Below, piece by piece: positions 55,994 through 63,488 of a DNA stretch of 64,000 bases. The position numbers and the translations under genes are program-made. This stretch comes from Croceibacterium salegens. GTDB lineage: Bacteria; Pseudomonadota; Alphaproteobacteria; Sphingomonadales; Sphingomonadaceae. The first letter of the stretch is position 1; every line of letters begins with the position of its first letter. The notes below the pieces were generated by a model, which ran no database searches, had not been told where the DNA came from, and saw only the letters and a program-made list of their open reading frames with translations. The stretch lies in contig NZ_WTYM01000036.1 of assembly GCF_009827435.1 (NCBI RefSeq), positions 1-64,000 of the forward strand, in the 5' to 3' direction.

Positions 55994-56061
55994 AGGGGAG
56001 GAATTGCCTCCCCTACTTCCCCCGCAGCCCGCCTTCCGCTAGGCGGGCCGCTCTTTTTTTT
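55994..56061 (+). terminator. Tandem hairpins with T-tract, abutting prfB
   Basis: Hairpin 1 pairs AGGGGAGG (55994-56001) with CCTCCCCT (56007-56014). Hairpin 2 pairs GCCCGCCT (56027-56034) with AGGCGGGC (56041-56048) and is followed by eight Ts at 56054-56061. It is a textbook intrinsic terminator for the peroxiredoxin gene. The prfB ribosome site starts at once after the T-run, which leaves no space for a separate prfB promoter downstream. Confidence 0.8.
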
Positions 56062-56078
56062 GACCGAAGGATTTTCTC

Positions 56079-57206
56079 ATGCGTGCCGAAGGGCAGGCCC
56101 ATATCGACCGTATCGAGGCGGCACTGGCGCTCGTGCGCAAGTCGCTCGACTGGGAGCGTGCGGTGCGTCGCCTCGACGAGCTCAACGCCCGGGTCGAGGA
56201 TCCGACGCTGTGGAACGATCCCAAGCAGGCCGAGGAAGTCATGCGCGAGCGACGCCGGCTCGAAAGCGCGATCGGCACGGTCAACGAGATTACCGGCGAG
56301 ATGGCCGACGCTGTCGAGTTCGTCGAACTGGGCGAAGCTGAGAGTGACGACGCTGTGGTCGCCGAGGGGCTTGCTTCGCTAGCCGGTCTCGCCGACCGCG
56401 CCGATGCCGACAAGGTCCAGGCGCTGCTCGGCGGCGAGGTCGACGGTAACGACACCTATCTCGAAATCCACGCCGGGGCTGGGGGCACCGAAAGCCAGGA
56501 CTGGGCCGAGATGCTGTTGCGCATGTACGCCCGCTGGGCCGAACGGCGCGGCTTCAAGGTCGAGACGGTCGAATACCAGGCCGGCGAACAGGCCGGTATC
56601 AAAAGCGCCACGCTGCTGCTCAAGGGCGACAACGCTTACGGCTACGCCAAGACCGAGAGTGGTGTGCACCGCCTTGTCCGTATCAGCCCCTACGATTCGA
56701 GCGCCCGGCGCCACACCAGCTTCAGTTCGGTCTGGGTTTATCCCGTGATCGACGACGACATCGACATCGAGGTCAATCCGGCAGACCTCAGGGTCGACAC
56801 CTATCGCGCCAGCGGCGCCGGCGGCCAGCACATCAACACCACCGACTCGGCGGTGCGCATCACCCACATCCCCACCGGTATCGTCGTTGCCAGCCAGCAC
56901 GACCGCAGCCAGCACAAGAACCGCGCCACGGCAATGAACATGCTCAAGGCCCGGCTCTACGAGCGCGAGATGGCCGAGCGCGAGGCCGTGGCGGCAGGCG
57001 AGTACCAGGAAAAGACCGACATCGGCTGGGGCCACCAGATCCGCAGCTACGTCCTGCAGCCCTACCAGATGGTCAAGGATCTGCGCACTGGCGTGACCAG
57101 CCCGACGCCCGACGACGTGCTCGATGGAGAGATTGACGAGTTCATCGCCGCAGCGCTGGCGCAGAAGGTAACCGGCGAAACGGTCGAGGTCGAGGACGTC
57201 GAGTAG
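56079..57206 (+). CDS. prfB: Peptide chain release factor 2
   Basis: RF2 releases the finished protein at UGA and UAA codons. The 375-residue protein has the GGQ peptidyl-hydrolysis motif at residues 248-250 (SGAGGQHINT). The stop-codon recognition loop is in SPYDSSARRHTSFSS. The N-terminal coiled-coil domain is complete, and the frame is continuous, so the programmed frameshift known from E. coli prfB is absent. The start ATG follows ACCGAAGGA right after a terminator-like T-run. The stop forms a palindrome with that of the convergent lipoprotein gene. Confidence 0.97.
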   Translation: MRAEGQAHIDRIEAALALVRKSLDWERAVRRLDELNARVEDPTLWNDPKQAEEVMRERRRLESAIGTVNEITGEMADAVEFVELGEAESDDAVVAEGLASLAGLADRADADKVQALLGGEVDGNDTYLEIHAGAGGTESQDWAEMLLRMYARWAERRGFKVETVEYQAGEQAGIKSATLLLKGDNAYGYAKTESGVHRLVRISPYDSSARRHTSFSSVWVYPVIDDDIDIEVNPADLRVDTYRASGAGGQHINTTDSAVRITHIPTGIVVASQHDRSQHKNRATAMNMLKARLYEREMAEREAVAAGEYQEKTDIGWGHQIRSYVLQPYQMVKDLRTGVTSPTPDDVLDGEIDEFIAAALAQKVTGETVEVEDVE

Positions 57207-57209
57207 GGT

Positions 57210-57857
57210 CTACTCGTCGGCAGATTCCGAATCGTCGCCCGGTTCGGCATCCCAGCTCTCCCCGTTGTCACTCGAGCCATCCTCCTTGCGCAGGATGCCA
57301 AGCGGCTGGAGATCGACGATGTGTGGCACGGAAATGAACTTTTCCGCCGCCAGAGCAGCCTTTTGCAGAGCTTCTTTGGTCGTGAAAGTACAGCTCGACA
57401 GGGAGGCGTCGTTCTTCGGGCCGATCGGGATTCCGAAATCCGGTTTCTCGCGCACCATCCCGTCGATATCCGGTGTACCGGCGCACTGGGGCCAGTACAT
57501 TTCGATGTCGCCGTCCGTGCCGACGTGGCCGAGAAGGTAGAGCTCGCCGTCGGAATCCTCCTTGGAGCGGTCGACGAGGATGAAGTATTCGCCCGAGCCG
57601 CCCTTGATGGGGACGAAACCCATGATCGAGGTCTCGGAGCCGCTCTCACCCTTCTTGATCGCAACGCCCTCGACCAGCCCGTCGGGGCGTACAGTGAGGT
57701 CGACATGCCCCTCGACATCGCCGTCCTTGTTTTCGCTATTGTAGCTGCCGGCGATATCGAGATGGGCGTAGTCGCCCGGACCGAACAGCGGCTTCTCCGA
57801 TATCCAGCAGCCAGTCAGTGCCAGGCCCAGCGCGAGTACAAGCAGCGTCCGTCCCAT
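57210..57857 (-). CDS. Predicted lipoprotein of unknown function
   Basis: This 215-residue protein has a lipoprotein signal (LLVLALGLALTGCWIS), with the lipidated Cys at about residue 17. The mature region is acidic and beta-rich, with two Cys that may pair (WPQCAGTPD, LSSCTFTTKEAL), and ends in a Glu/Asp-rich tail. I recognise no family. The ATG at 57857 is preceded by GGGGGTG. It is convergent with prfB, three bases apart. Confidence 0.78.
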   Translation of the reverse strand: MGRTLLVLALGLALTGCWISEKPLFGPGDYAHLDIAGSYNSENKDGDVEGHVDLTVRPDGLVEGVAIKKGESGSETSIMGFVPIKGGSGEYFILVDRSKEDSDGELYLLGHVGTDGDIEMYWPQCAGTPDIDGMVREKPDFGIPIGPKNDASLSSCTFTTKEALQKAALAAEKFISVPHIVDLQPLGILRKEDGSSDNGESWDAEPGDDSESADE

Positions 57858-57950
57858 GATCACCCCCAAATTGCAGCCGCGAGACTAACCCCCATGTTAT
57901 GTCACGCAAGCTTTGCCTTGCAGAACCGGCGTAGCTAAGGGGGCGCGCTA

Positions 57951-58700
57951 ATGCATCGTTTTCTCATCCGGTGCGGCCTTGCCGCGGCGTGTCTTGCGTT
58001 GTCAGCCTGCCAACAGGCGGAGGATACCACGCGCCCGCCGACCGCGCGGGATTTTCCGCGCGCTTATCGCCCGGTTTCGGCGGTCAGCGGCAATGCGTTC
58101 TCCAACGAGCAGTCGCGCGACGACCGGCGCGAGGCGCAGACCGTGATGGACTTGGCGGAAATCCGCAGCGGCATGACCGTCGCGGATATCGGCGCGGGCG
58201 AAGGCTACTATACGGTCCGGCTCGCCGAACGGGTCGGCAAGAGCGGACGCGTTCTGGCCGAGGACATCGACGGCGACGCGCTGGCCCGGCTCGGCAACCG
58301 CGTCGAGGCCGAGCGGCTCGACAACGTGTCGATCAAGCGCGGCACCGAAGACGACCCTAGGCTGCCGCGGGGCAGCTTCGACCGCATATTCATGGTACAC
58401 ATGTACCACGAAGTCAGCGAACCCTACGCGTTCCTGTGGCGACTGCGCCCCGCGCTGCGCGAAGGTGGGCAAGTGATCGTTGTCGACGTCGACCGGCCGA
58501 CCGACCGACACGGCATTCCGCCCAAGCTGCTGTTCTGCGAATTCGAACGCGTGGGCTTCCGACTCGCCGAATTTGTTCGTAAGCCGGAGATAGCGGGCTA
58601 TTTCGCACGCTTTGAAGCGGTGGGTGAAAGGCCCGATCCGCATGATATCGAGCCCTGTAGCCAGCCCGGCGGAACATCCGCCGACGGTCTAGAGAGCTAG
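57951..58700 (+). CDS. Lipoprotein-like class I SAM methyltransferase
   Basis: This 249-residue protein begins with a lipoprotein-type signal (IRCGLAAACLALSACQQAED, Cys near 20) and continues into a class I methyltransferase fold. Motif I is VADIGAGEGYYTVRLAERVG, near residues 76-95. Then VLAEDIDGDAL binds the SAM ribose, and RIFMVHMYHEVSEP is the post-motif II region. SAM is not known to be available in the periplasm, so either the signal is not used or the fold has another role. The substrate is unknown. The nitronate-monooxygenase-like gene follows in 20 bases. Confidence 0.8.
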   Translation: MHRFLIRCGLAAACLALSACQQAEDTTRPPTARDFPRAYRPVSAVSGNAFSNEQSRDDRREAQTVMDLAEIRSGMTVADIGAGEGYYTVRLAERVGKSGRVLAEDIDGDALARLGNRVEAERLDNVSIKRGTEDDPRLPRGSFDRIFMVHMYHEVSEPYAFLWRLRPALREGGQVIVVDVDRPTDRHGIPPKLLFCEFERVGFRLAEFVRKPEIAGYFARFEAVGERPDPHDIEPCSQPGGTSADGLES

Positions 58701-58720
58701 GGCGAGGACAAGGGACCAAA

Positions 58721-60127
58721 ATGGCATTCAAGGGGCTGCAACCGATTTCCTATGGCGGCCGAGAGGTCTGGCCGCTGATCGAAGGCGGCAAGGGCGTTTC
58801 GGCGACCAATCACATGAGTTCGGGCGCATGGGCGGCCGCGGGCGGAATCGGCACGGTCAGCGCGGTCAATGCCGACAGCTACGACGCCGAAGGCAAGATC
58901 ATCCCGCAGATCTACGACCAGCTGACCCGCAAGGAGCGGCACGAACAGCTCGTCCGCTATGCCATCGACGGCGCCACCGAGCAGGTCCGCCGGGCCTACG
59001 AGATCGCCAGCGGCAAGGGCGCGATCAACATCAATGTGCTGTGGGAAATGGGCGGGGCACAGCAGGTCCTGGAGGGGGTGCTGGAGAACTGCAAGGGCCT
59101 GATCACCGGCGTCACCTGCGGTGCGGGCATGCCCTACAAGCTGGCCGAGATCGCCGCGCGCTTCAACGTCAACTACCTGCCGATCATCAGCTCGGCCCGC
59201 GCCTTCCGCGCGCTGTGGAAGCGCAGCTATCACAAGGTCAGCGAGCTGATGGCAGCGGTGGTCTACGAAGACCCTTGGCTGGCCGGGGGGCACAACGGCC
59301 TGTCGAACGCCGAAGATCCGGAAAAGCCCGAGGATCCGTATCCCCGCGTAAAGGCGCTGCGCGAGACGATGCGGAGCGAAGGCGTTGCGGAAAACGTCCC
59401 GATCATCATGGCAGGCGGCGTCTGGTTCCTGCGCGAATGGGACCACTGGATCGACAACCCCGAACTCGGGCAGATCGCCTTCCAGTTCGGCACTCGTCCG
59501 CTGCTGACCGAGGAAAGCCCGATCCCGACCGGCTGGAAGGAAGCACTCCGTTACCTCGAGGAAGGTGACGTCCTGCTGCACCGCTTCAGCCCGACCGGCT
59601 TCTACAGCTCGGCGGTGCGCAACCCGTTCCTCCGCAACCTCGAAGCGCGCAGCCACCGGCAGATTCCCTACTCCAAGGTCGAAGCCGGGGAGCACACCGT
59701 GCAGCTCGATGTCGGGGTAAAGGGCAAAAACTTCTGGGTCGCGCCGAAGGACCTCCAGCGCGCTCGCGACTGGGTAGGCGAAGGCCACACCGAGGCGCTC
59801 AAGACGCCCGATGACACCGTCGTCTTCGTCAGCCCCGAAGAACGCGCCGTCATCCGCGAAGACCAGGCCGCCTGCATGGGATGCCTGAGCCATTGCGGCT
59901 TCTCTTCGTGGAAGGACCACGACGATTTCACCACCGGGCGCCTCGCCGATCCGCGCAGCTTCTGCATTCAGAAGACCCTGCAGGACATCGCCCACGGCGC
60001 CCCGGTGGAAGAGAACCTGATGTTCGCCGGCCACGCCGCGTTCCGATTCAAGCAGGACCCGTTCTATTCGAACAACTTCACGCCAACCGTGAAGCAGCTG
60101 GTCGATCGCATCCTGACCGGCGACTGA
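58721..60127 (+). CDS. Nitronate monooxygenase-like flavoprotein
   Basis: This 468-residue TIM-barrel FMN protein of the NPD/nitronate monooxygenase family probably oxidises alkyl nitronates or an enoyl-type substrate. Family marks are ATNHMSSGAWAAAGGIGTVSAVN at the N-terminus, GVTCGAGMPYKLAEIA, NVPIIMAGGVWFLREW and FGTRPLLTEESP. It is longer than typical nitronate monooxygenases (about 330-380). The C-terminal 130 residues contain a Cys-bearing block (AACMGCLSHCGFSSW) that could hold a metal. A GAGGACAAGGG site is present. Confidence 0.85.
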   Translation: MAFKGLQPISYGGREVWPLIEGGKGVSATNHMSSGAWAAAGGIGTVSAVNADSYDAEGKIIPQIYDQLTRKERHEQLVRYAIDGATEQVRRAYEIASGKGAININVLWEMGGAQQVLEGVLENCKGLITGVTCGAGMPYKLAEIAARFNVNYLPIISSARAFRALWKRSYHKVSELMAAVVYEDPWLAGGHNGLSNAEDPEKPEDPYPRVKALRETMRSEGVAENVPIIMAGGVWFLREWDHWIDNPELGQIAFQFGTRPLLTEESPIPTGWKEALRYLEEGDVLLHRFSPTGFYSSAVRNPFLRNLEARSHRQIPYSKVEAGEHTVQLDVGVKGKNFWVAPKDLQRARDWVGEGHTEALKTPDDTVVFVSPEERAVIREDQAACMGCLSHCGFSSWKDHDDFTTGRLADPRSFCIQKTLQDIAHGAPVEENLMFAGHAAFRFKQDPFYSNNFTPTVKQLVDRILTGD

Positions 60128-60149
60128 GCTTTCAGGTACCGGACAAGCA

Positions 60150-60189
60150 AGAGGCCGCGGCGCTGGTGCGCTGCGGCCTCTATTCTTTG
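60150..60189 (+). terminator. Intrinsic terminator after the flavoprotein gene
   Basis: AGAGGCCGCGGCGC (60150-60163) pairs with GCGCTGCGGCCTCT (60168-60181), apart from a single internal mismatch, around a TGGT loop. It is followed by ATTCTTTG, with short T-runs. It also faces the end of the convergent tautomerase gene. Confidence 0.7.
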
Positions 60190-60208
60190 CGCGGGGGGTG
60201 CGCGGGGG

Positions 60209-60439
60209 TCAGGCAGGCTCGGGCTGCTTGTTCTTGAGCTGCTGAACATCGCCGGCGCCGAGGCGGTGACCGCCGATGGCCCAGTCGCCCTGTTCGACCT
60301 CCATGATCCGCACCCAGGTGACCTGGCGCATGCCTTCGCCTTCGACGGCGAGCATGGCGTCGGTAACGCCCTGGATCAGTTCGGCCTTTTCTTCGGCGGT
60401 GAAAACGTCCTTGATGACGTCGATGGTAACGAGCGGCAT
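60209..60439 (-). CDS. 4-oxalocrotonate tautomerase family protein
   Basis: This 76-residue tautomerase of the 4-OT family has the essential N-terminal proline after the start Met (MPLVTIDVIKDVF). It follows with TAEEKAELIQGVTDAML and VTWVRIMEVEQGDWAIGG, the usual strand 2 segment. It uses Pro1 as a general base for keto-enol conversion; the substrate is unknown. The ATG at 60439 follows a GGAGAAAG ribosome site. No aromatic meta-cleavage genes are adjacent. Confidence 0.92.
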   Translation of the reverse strand: MPLVTIDVIKDVFTAEEKAELIQGVTDAMLAVEGEGMRQVTWVRIMEVEQGDWAIGGHRLGAGDVQQLKNKQPEPA

Positions 60440-60556
60440 ATTCTTTCTCCTCGGATTTGCATTCGGGCCGGTGTGACCCGATAACCCGGCTTCTAGGTTC
60501 GATGCCGCGGGCATGCTTGAAGACCGCCTGAAGATTTCTTGGAGATTTACCGAAAA

Positions 60557-62122
60557 ATGGGGAATCCGGCGGCTGTCACCTACAAATTCGGCGATTTCGC
60601 GCTCGACGAAGCGCGCTTCGAGCTTTGTCATAACGGTGAGCCGGTGCCGTGCGAACCGCAGGTTCTTTCGCTTCTGCTGTTGCTGTGCGCCAATTCCGAC
60701 CGGCTGGTCGACAAGGACGAGATCGTCGAAAAGGTCTGGGACGGGCGAATCGTATCCGAAGCGGCGATTTCCGCGCGGATTAAGTCGGCGCGCAAGGCGA
60801 TCGGCGACGATGGCGCCGCGCAGCGCCTTATCAAGACCATCCACGGCCGGGGCTTCCGCTTCATTGGCGATCTCGAATTCGTTTCGCGAGCCGAAGCAGA
60901 ACCTGCTCAGTTCGCATCGGGAGCAGGGCAGGGCGTTGAAGCGGCGGGTTCGCAGCGGCCGTCGATCGCCGTCCTGCCGCTGCGGCGCATCGGCGAGCCC
61001 GGGCCCTACGACTTCATTGCCGACGCCATGCCCGACGAGCTGATCATGGACCTATCGCGGCTTCGCTCGCTGTTCGTGATCGCCCGCGGCTCGAGCTTCC
61101 GTTTCCGAGATCGCGAGGTCGGCGATGCCCTCGGGGTGCGCTACCTGCTTGGAGGATCGGTCGAGAAAGCCGGAAACGAGATCGTCATCCGGCTCGAGTT
61201 GAGCGACACCGTAAGTGGCAGCGTACTCTGGGCCGAGGCCTATCGCAGCGGCGCAGACGAGCTACAGCAATTGCGCAGCGAAATCCTCCGCCAGGTGGTC
61301 ATGCACGTGGAGATTCGCATCGCCCAGAACGAGGCGCAGCTTGCCCGTGCCCAGCAGGCGAATTCGCTCGGTTCGTGGTCGGCATATCATCTCGGCCTCG
61401 ACCATATGTTCCGGTTCAACCGCGCCGATACCGACCTTGCGGCGGACTATTTCCGGCGCGCCCTGGAAACCGACCCGCACTTTGCCCGCGCTTATGGCGG
61501 GCTGTCGTTTACCAGCTTCCAGCGTGCGTTCATGCGCTTCGACGCCGATCGTGATGCGCTTGTTTCGCAGGCCCGCGACTTCGCCCAGCAGGCGATCGAC
61601 AACGATCGACTCGATCCGTTCTCCCATTTCAACATGGGGCGCAGCTTCTGGCTCGAGGGCGATCTCGACCGCAGCCGGTCGTCGCTCTCGCACGCGGTCG
61701 AACTCTGTCCGAACTTTGCCCAGGGCGTCTACGTGCACGGGCTGGCTTCGACGCTGGCGGGGGATACCGACACTGCCGACGACGATCTCAGGCACGCCAT
61801 CGCCCTGAGCCCGCTCGATCCGTTGCGCTACGCGATGATCGGCAGCCGCTCCTTCGTCTACACATTGCGCGGCGACTACGAGAAGGCCGCGGAACTGGGA
61901 ATACAGGCTGCGCTGACCCCCGGAGCGCACAAGCATATCGACGTCATCGCTGCGATCGGTACAGCGCTGGCAGGGCGGCGCTCGGAGGCCGAAGCTTGGG
62001 TGGCAAGGGCCCACAGCCGCGACACCGGGGTCAGCGCCGCCGACTTCCTCAAGTCCTTCCCCTTCGCACAAGGCGAGGGGCGCGAACTCATCGAACGGAC
62101 GCTGGCCGATCTCGGGCTGTAG
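60557..62122 (+). CDS. Winged-helix regulator with TPR domain (CadC/OmpR-type)
   Basis: The 521-residue protein has an N-terminal OmpR/PhoB-type winged helix: FGDFALDEARFELCHNG, DKDEIVEKVWDGRIVSEAAI, KTIHGRGFRFIGDLEF, residues about 10-105. Next is a domain related to adenylate-cyclase-like TolB N-terminal regions (PSIAVLPLRRIG...YDFIADAMPDELI). The C-terminal half holds tetratricopeptide repeats, about 270-510. No membrane helix is seen. It is a one-component transcription regulator; targets are unknown. The ATG at 60557 follows a GGAG site. Confidence 0.88.
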   Translation: MGNPAAVTYKFGDFALDEARFELCHNGEPVPCEPQVLSLLLLLCANSDRLVDKDEIVEKVWDGRIVSEAAISARIKSARKAIGDDGAAQRLIKTIHGRGFRFIGDLEFVSRAEAEPAQFASGAGQGVEAAGSQRPSIAVLPLRRIGEPGPYDFIADAMPDELIMDLSRLRSLFVIARGSSFRFRDREVGDALGVRYLLGGSVEKAGNEIVIRLELSDTVSGSVLWAEAYRSGADELQQLRSEILRQVVMHVEIRIAQNEAQLARAQQANSLGSWSAYHLGLDHMFRFNRADTDLAADYFRRALETDPHFARAYGGLSFTSFQRAFMRFDADRDALVSQARDFAQQAIDNDRLDPFSHFNMGRSFWLEGDLDRSRSSLSHAVELCPNFAQGVYVHGLASTLAGDTDTADDDLRHAIALSPLDPLRYAMIGSRSFVYTLRGDYEKAAELGIQAALTPGAHKHIDVIAAIGTALAGRRSEAEAWVARAHSRDTGVSAADFLKSFPFAQGEGRELIERTLADLGL

Positions 62123-62131
62123 ACGAGAGGT

Positions 62132-62557
62132 CTAGCGCCACAGCTGCAGTTCGCGAATCTCGGCGGGAATCGTTTCGTCGGCGTCAGGGCGCGAAAGGAC
62201 ACGTTCGATTAGCTTCCAGCCGCGCCGCACCTTGCCGCGTTGCCACAGGTCGGTGACCCAGACCTGGCCCGACAGTTCGTGGCGGCCGATCTTCGCTTCA
62301 ATCGTCAACTGGCAGGCAAAGACGGCGGTGGCGCCGTGGCGGCGGACATAGACTTCACCGAACCGGTAGGATTCACAGCGGAAGCGGTCGATTCCGTCGA
62401 GCCAGCTCGGCCGGTCGAGGATCGCCGCGCGCGTGCCGCCCATCAGGAAGATGAAATCGCGCGAAGCGAGCGCCTTCATCGCCTTGCGGTCGCGCTGGAT
62501 CCAGGCGCGCATCCACTGGTGTTCGAGCGTTTCGATCTTTGTGGCAAAGCTATCCAT
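62132..62557 (-). CDS. NTF2-like (SnoaL/DUF4440) family protein
   Basis: This 141-residue cone-shaped NTF2-fold protein has an opening LEHQWMRAWIQRDRKAMKALASRDFIFLMGG typical of DUF4440/SnoaL-like proteins (given as one long helix-strand unit). The strand RHGATAVFACQLTIEA and the pair VWVTDLWQRG and RRGWKLIERVLSRP complete it. Such proteins bind small ligands or act as isomerases and hydratases; no specific activity can be named. It is convergent with the TPR regulator gene, nine bases apart. Confidence 0.85.
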   Translation of the reverse strand: MDSFATKIETLEHQWMRAWIQRDRKAMKALASRDFIFLMGGTRAAILDRPSWLDGIDRFRCESYRFGEVYVRRHGATAVFACQLTIEAKIGRHELSGQVWVTDLWQRGKVRRGWKLIERVLSRPDADETIPAEIRELQLWR

Positions 62558-62717
62558 GACTACAGCGGCCTAGCGAATGTTTGGCGCGACACAAGCCGAG
62601 CGCTTTCGTGCCTTTGCGAATCTTGCCACCGTTGCCGACGGCCGCGCTGGTGGTGCTCGTGACATAGGCTATTCAGCGGTCTATGCTCTCCCTGACCATT
62701 CAAGAACGGGGGGCAGG

Positions 62718-63488
62718 TTGCGCAAACTTGTTCCAGTCTTCTGGGTACTACTGGCTTGCACCGGAGCAATTCCTGGCATTGTTTGGGCGCAGGCATCAGT
62801 TCCGCAGTGTTCGCGAGAGGTCGTTTCGATCTCTTGCAATCCTCTGCCGGATTTCAGGGGATGCATGCCGCCGCAAGCGGAAAGGTGGGCGCGGGAATGT
62901 GGGCTGACTGTCGATTTTCCTACCGAGGAGGAATACGGCACGCTCCCCGAAGACATGATTACGGCCCAGACCGTGCCTGCCGGAACGCGCGTGACGGGGC
63001 CGATGTTCATCGGACTTTGGCGATCGATGGGGCCTCGTCCACAGGTTGTTGTCCCCGTCTCGGTCCCGACTGCCACCGAGACGGGGACAACCGAATTCGA
63101 AACACCAGAGGCTGACCTTTCGCCCACACCGACGGCAACACCAACGTCAACTCCGGAAATCCAGTGGCCGCCACCACTACCGCCGCCACCTTCATCTCCA
63201 CCTCCACCTCCACCGTCCGAGCCACAATGGTGGGAGCAGGTGCCATGGCTGGTCGTCGTGCTAGTCGGCGCGGGGATTGCGGCGGTCGGATATGCGGCGC
63301 GCCGCCTTTTCGCTGCTCCAGCCTTACCTGAGGTCATTTGCAGGATCACGCCAGGCCGGCTGCGCGATTCCGGGCACGAAGGTCCCGCCGTTTCGCTGCC
63401 GGAGGTTGAGATCATTGTCCTGATAGATTCGGGGAGGCTTGTGGCGACGCCTTGCGACATTCAACTGCGGGAGGATAGGGATGATTGA
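62718..63488 (+). CDS. Membrane-anchored PASTA-like, proline-rich protein
   Basis: The 256-residue product has a signal peptide (FWVLLACTGAIPGIVWAQ). A short Cys-containing segment is followed by a PASTA-like unit (AERWARECGLTVDFPTEEEY, then ITAQTVPAGTRVTGP). A Thr/Pro linker with runs of up to six Pro comes next. One membrane helix follows (WLVVVLVGAGIAAVGYAARR), then a C-terminal beta-like domain of about 55 residues. The start is TTG at 62718 after GGGGGGCAGG; an ATG at 62577 would add an unlikely 47 residues. It overlaps the next gene by eight bases. PASTA units usually sense peptidoglycan or mediate protein contacts, but the match is by eye. Confidence 0.65.
   Translation: MRKLVPVFWVLLACTGAIPGIVWAQASVPQCSREVVSISCNPLPDFRGCMPPQAERWARECGLTVDFPTEEEYGTLPEDMITAQTVPAGTRVTGPMFIGLWRSMGPRPQVVVPVSVPTATETGTTEFETPEADLSPTPTATPTSTPEIQWPPPLPPPPSSPPPPPPSEPQWWEQVPWLVVVLVGAGIAAVGYAARRLFAAPALPEVICRITPGRLRDSGHEGPAVSLPEVEIIVLIDSGRLVATPCDIQLREDRDD

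Noticed and set aside
56079-56200. Programmed +1 frameshift in prfB
   Set aside because: The frame is continuous from ATG to stop, and no CTTTGAC-like slippery site is needed or seen.
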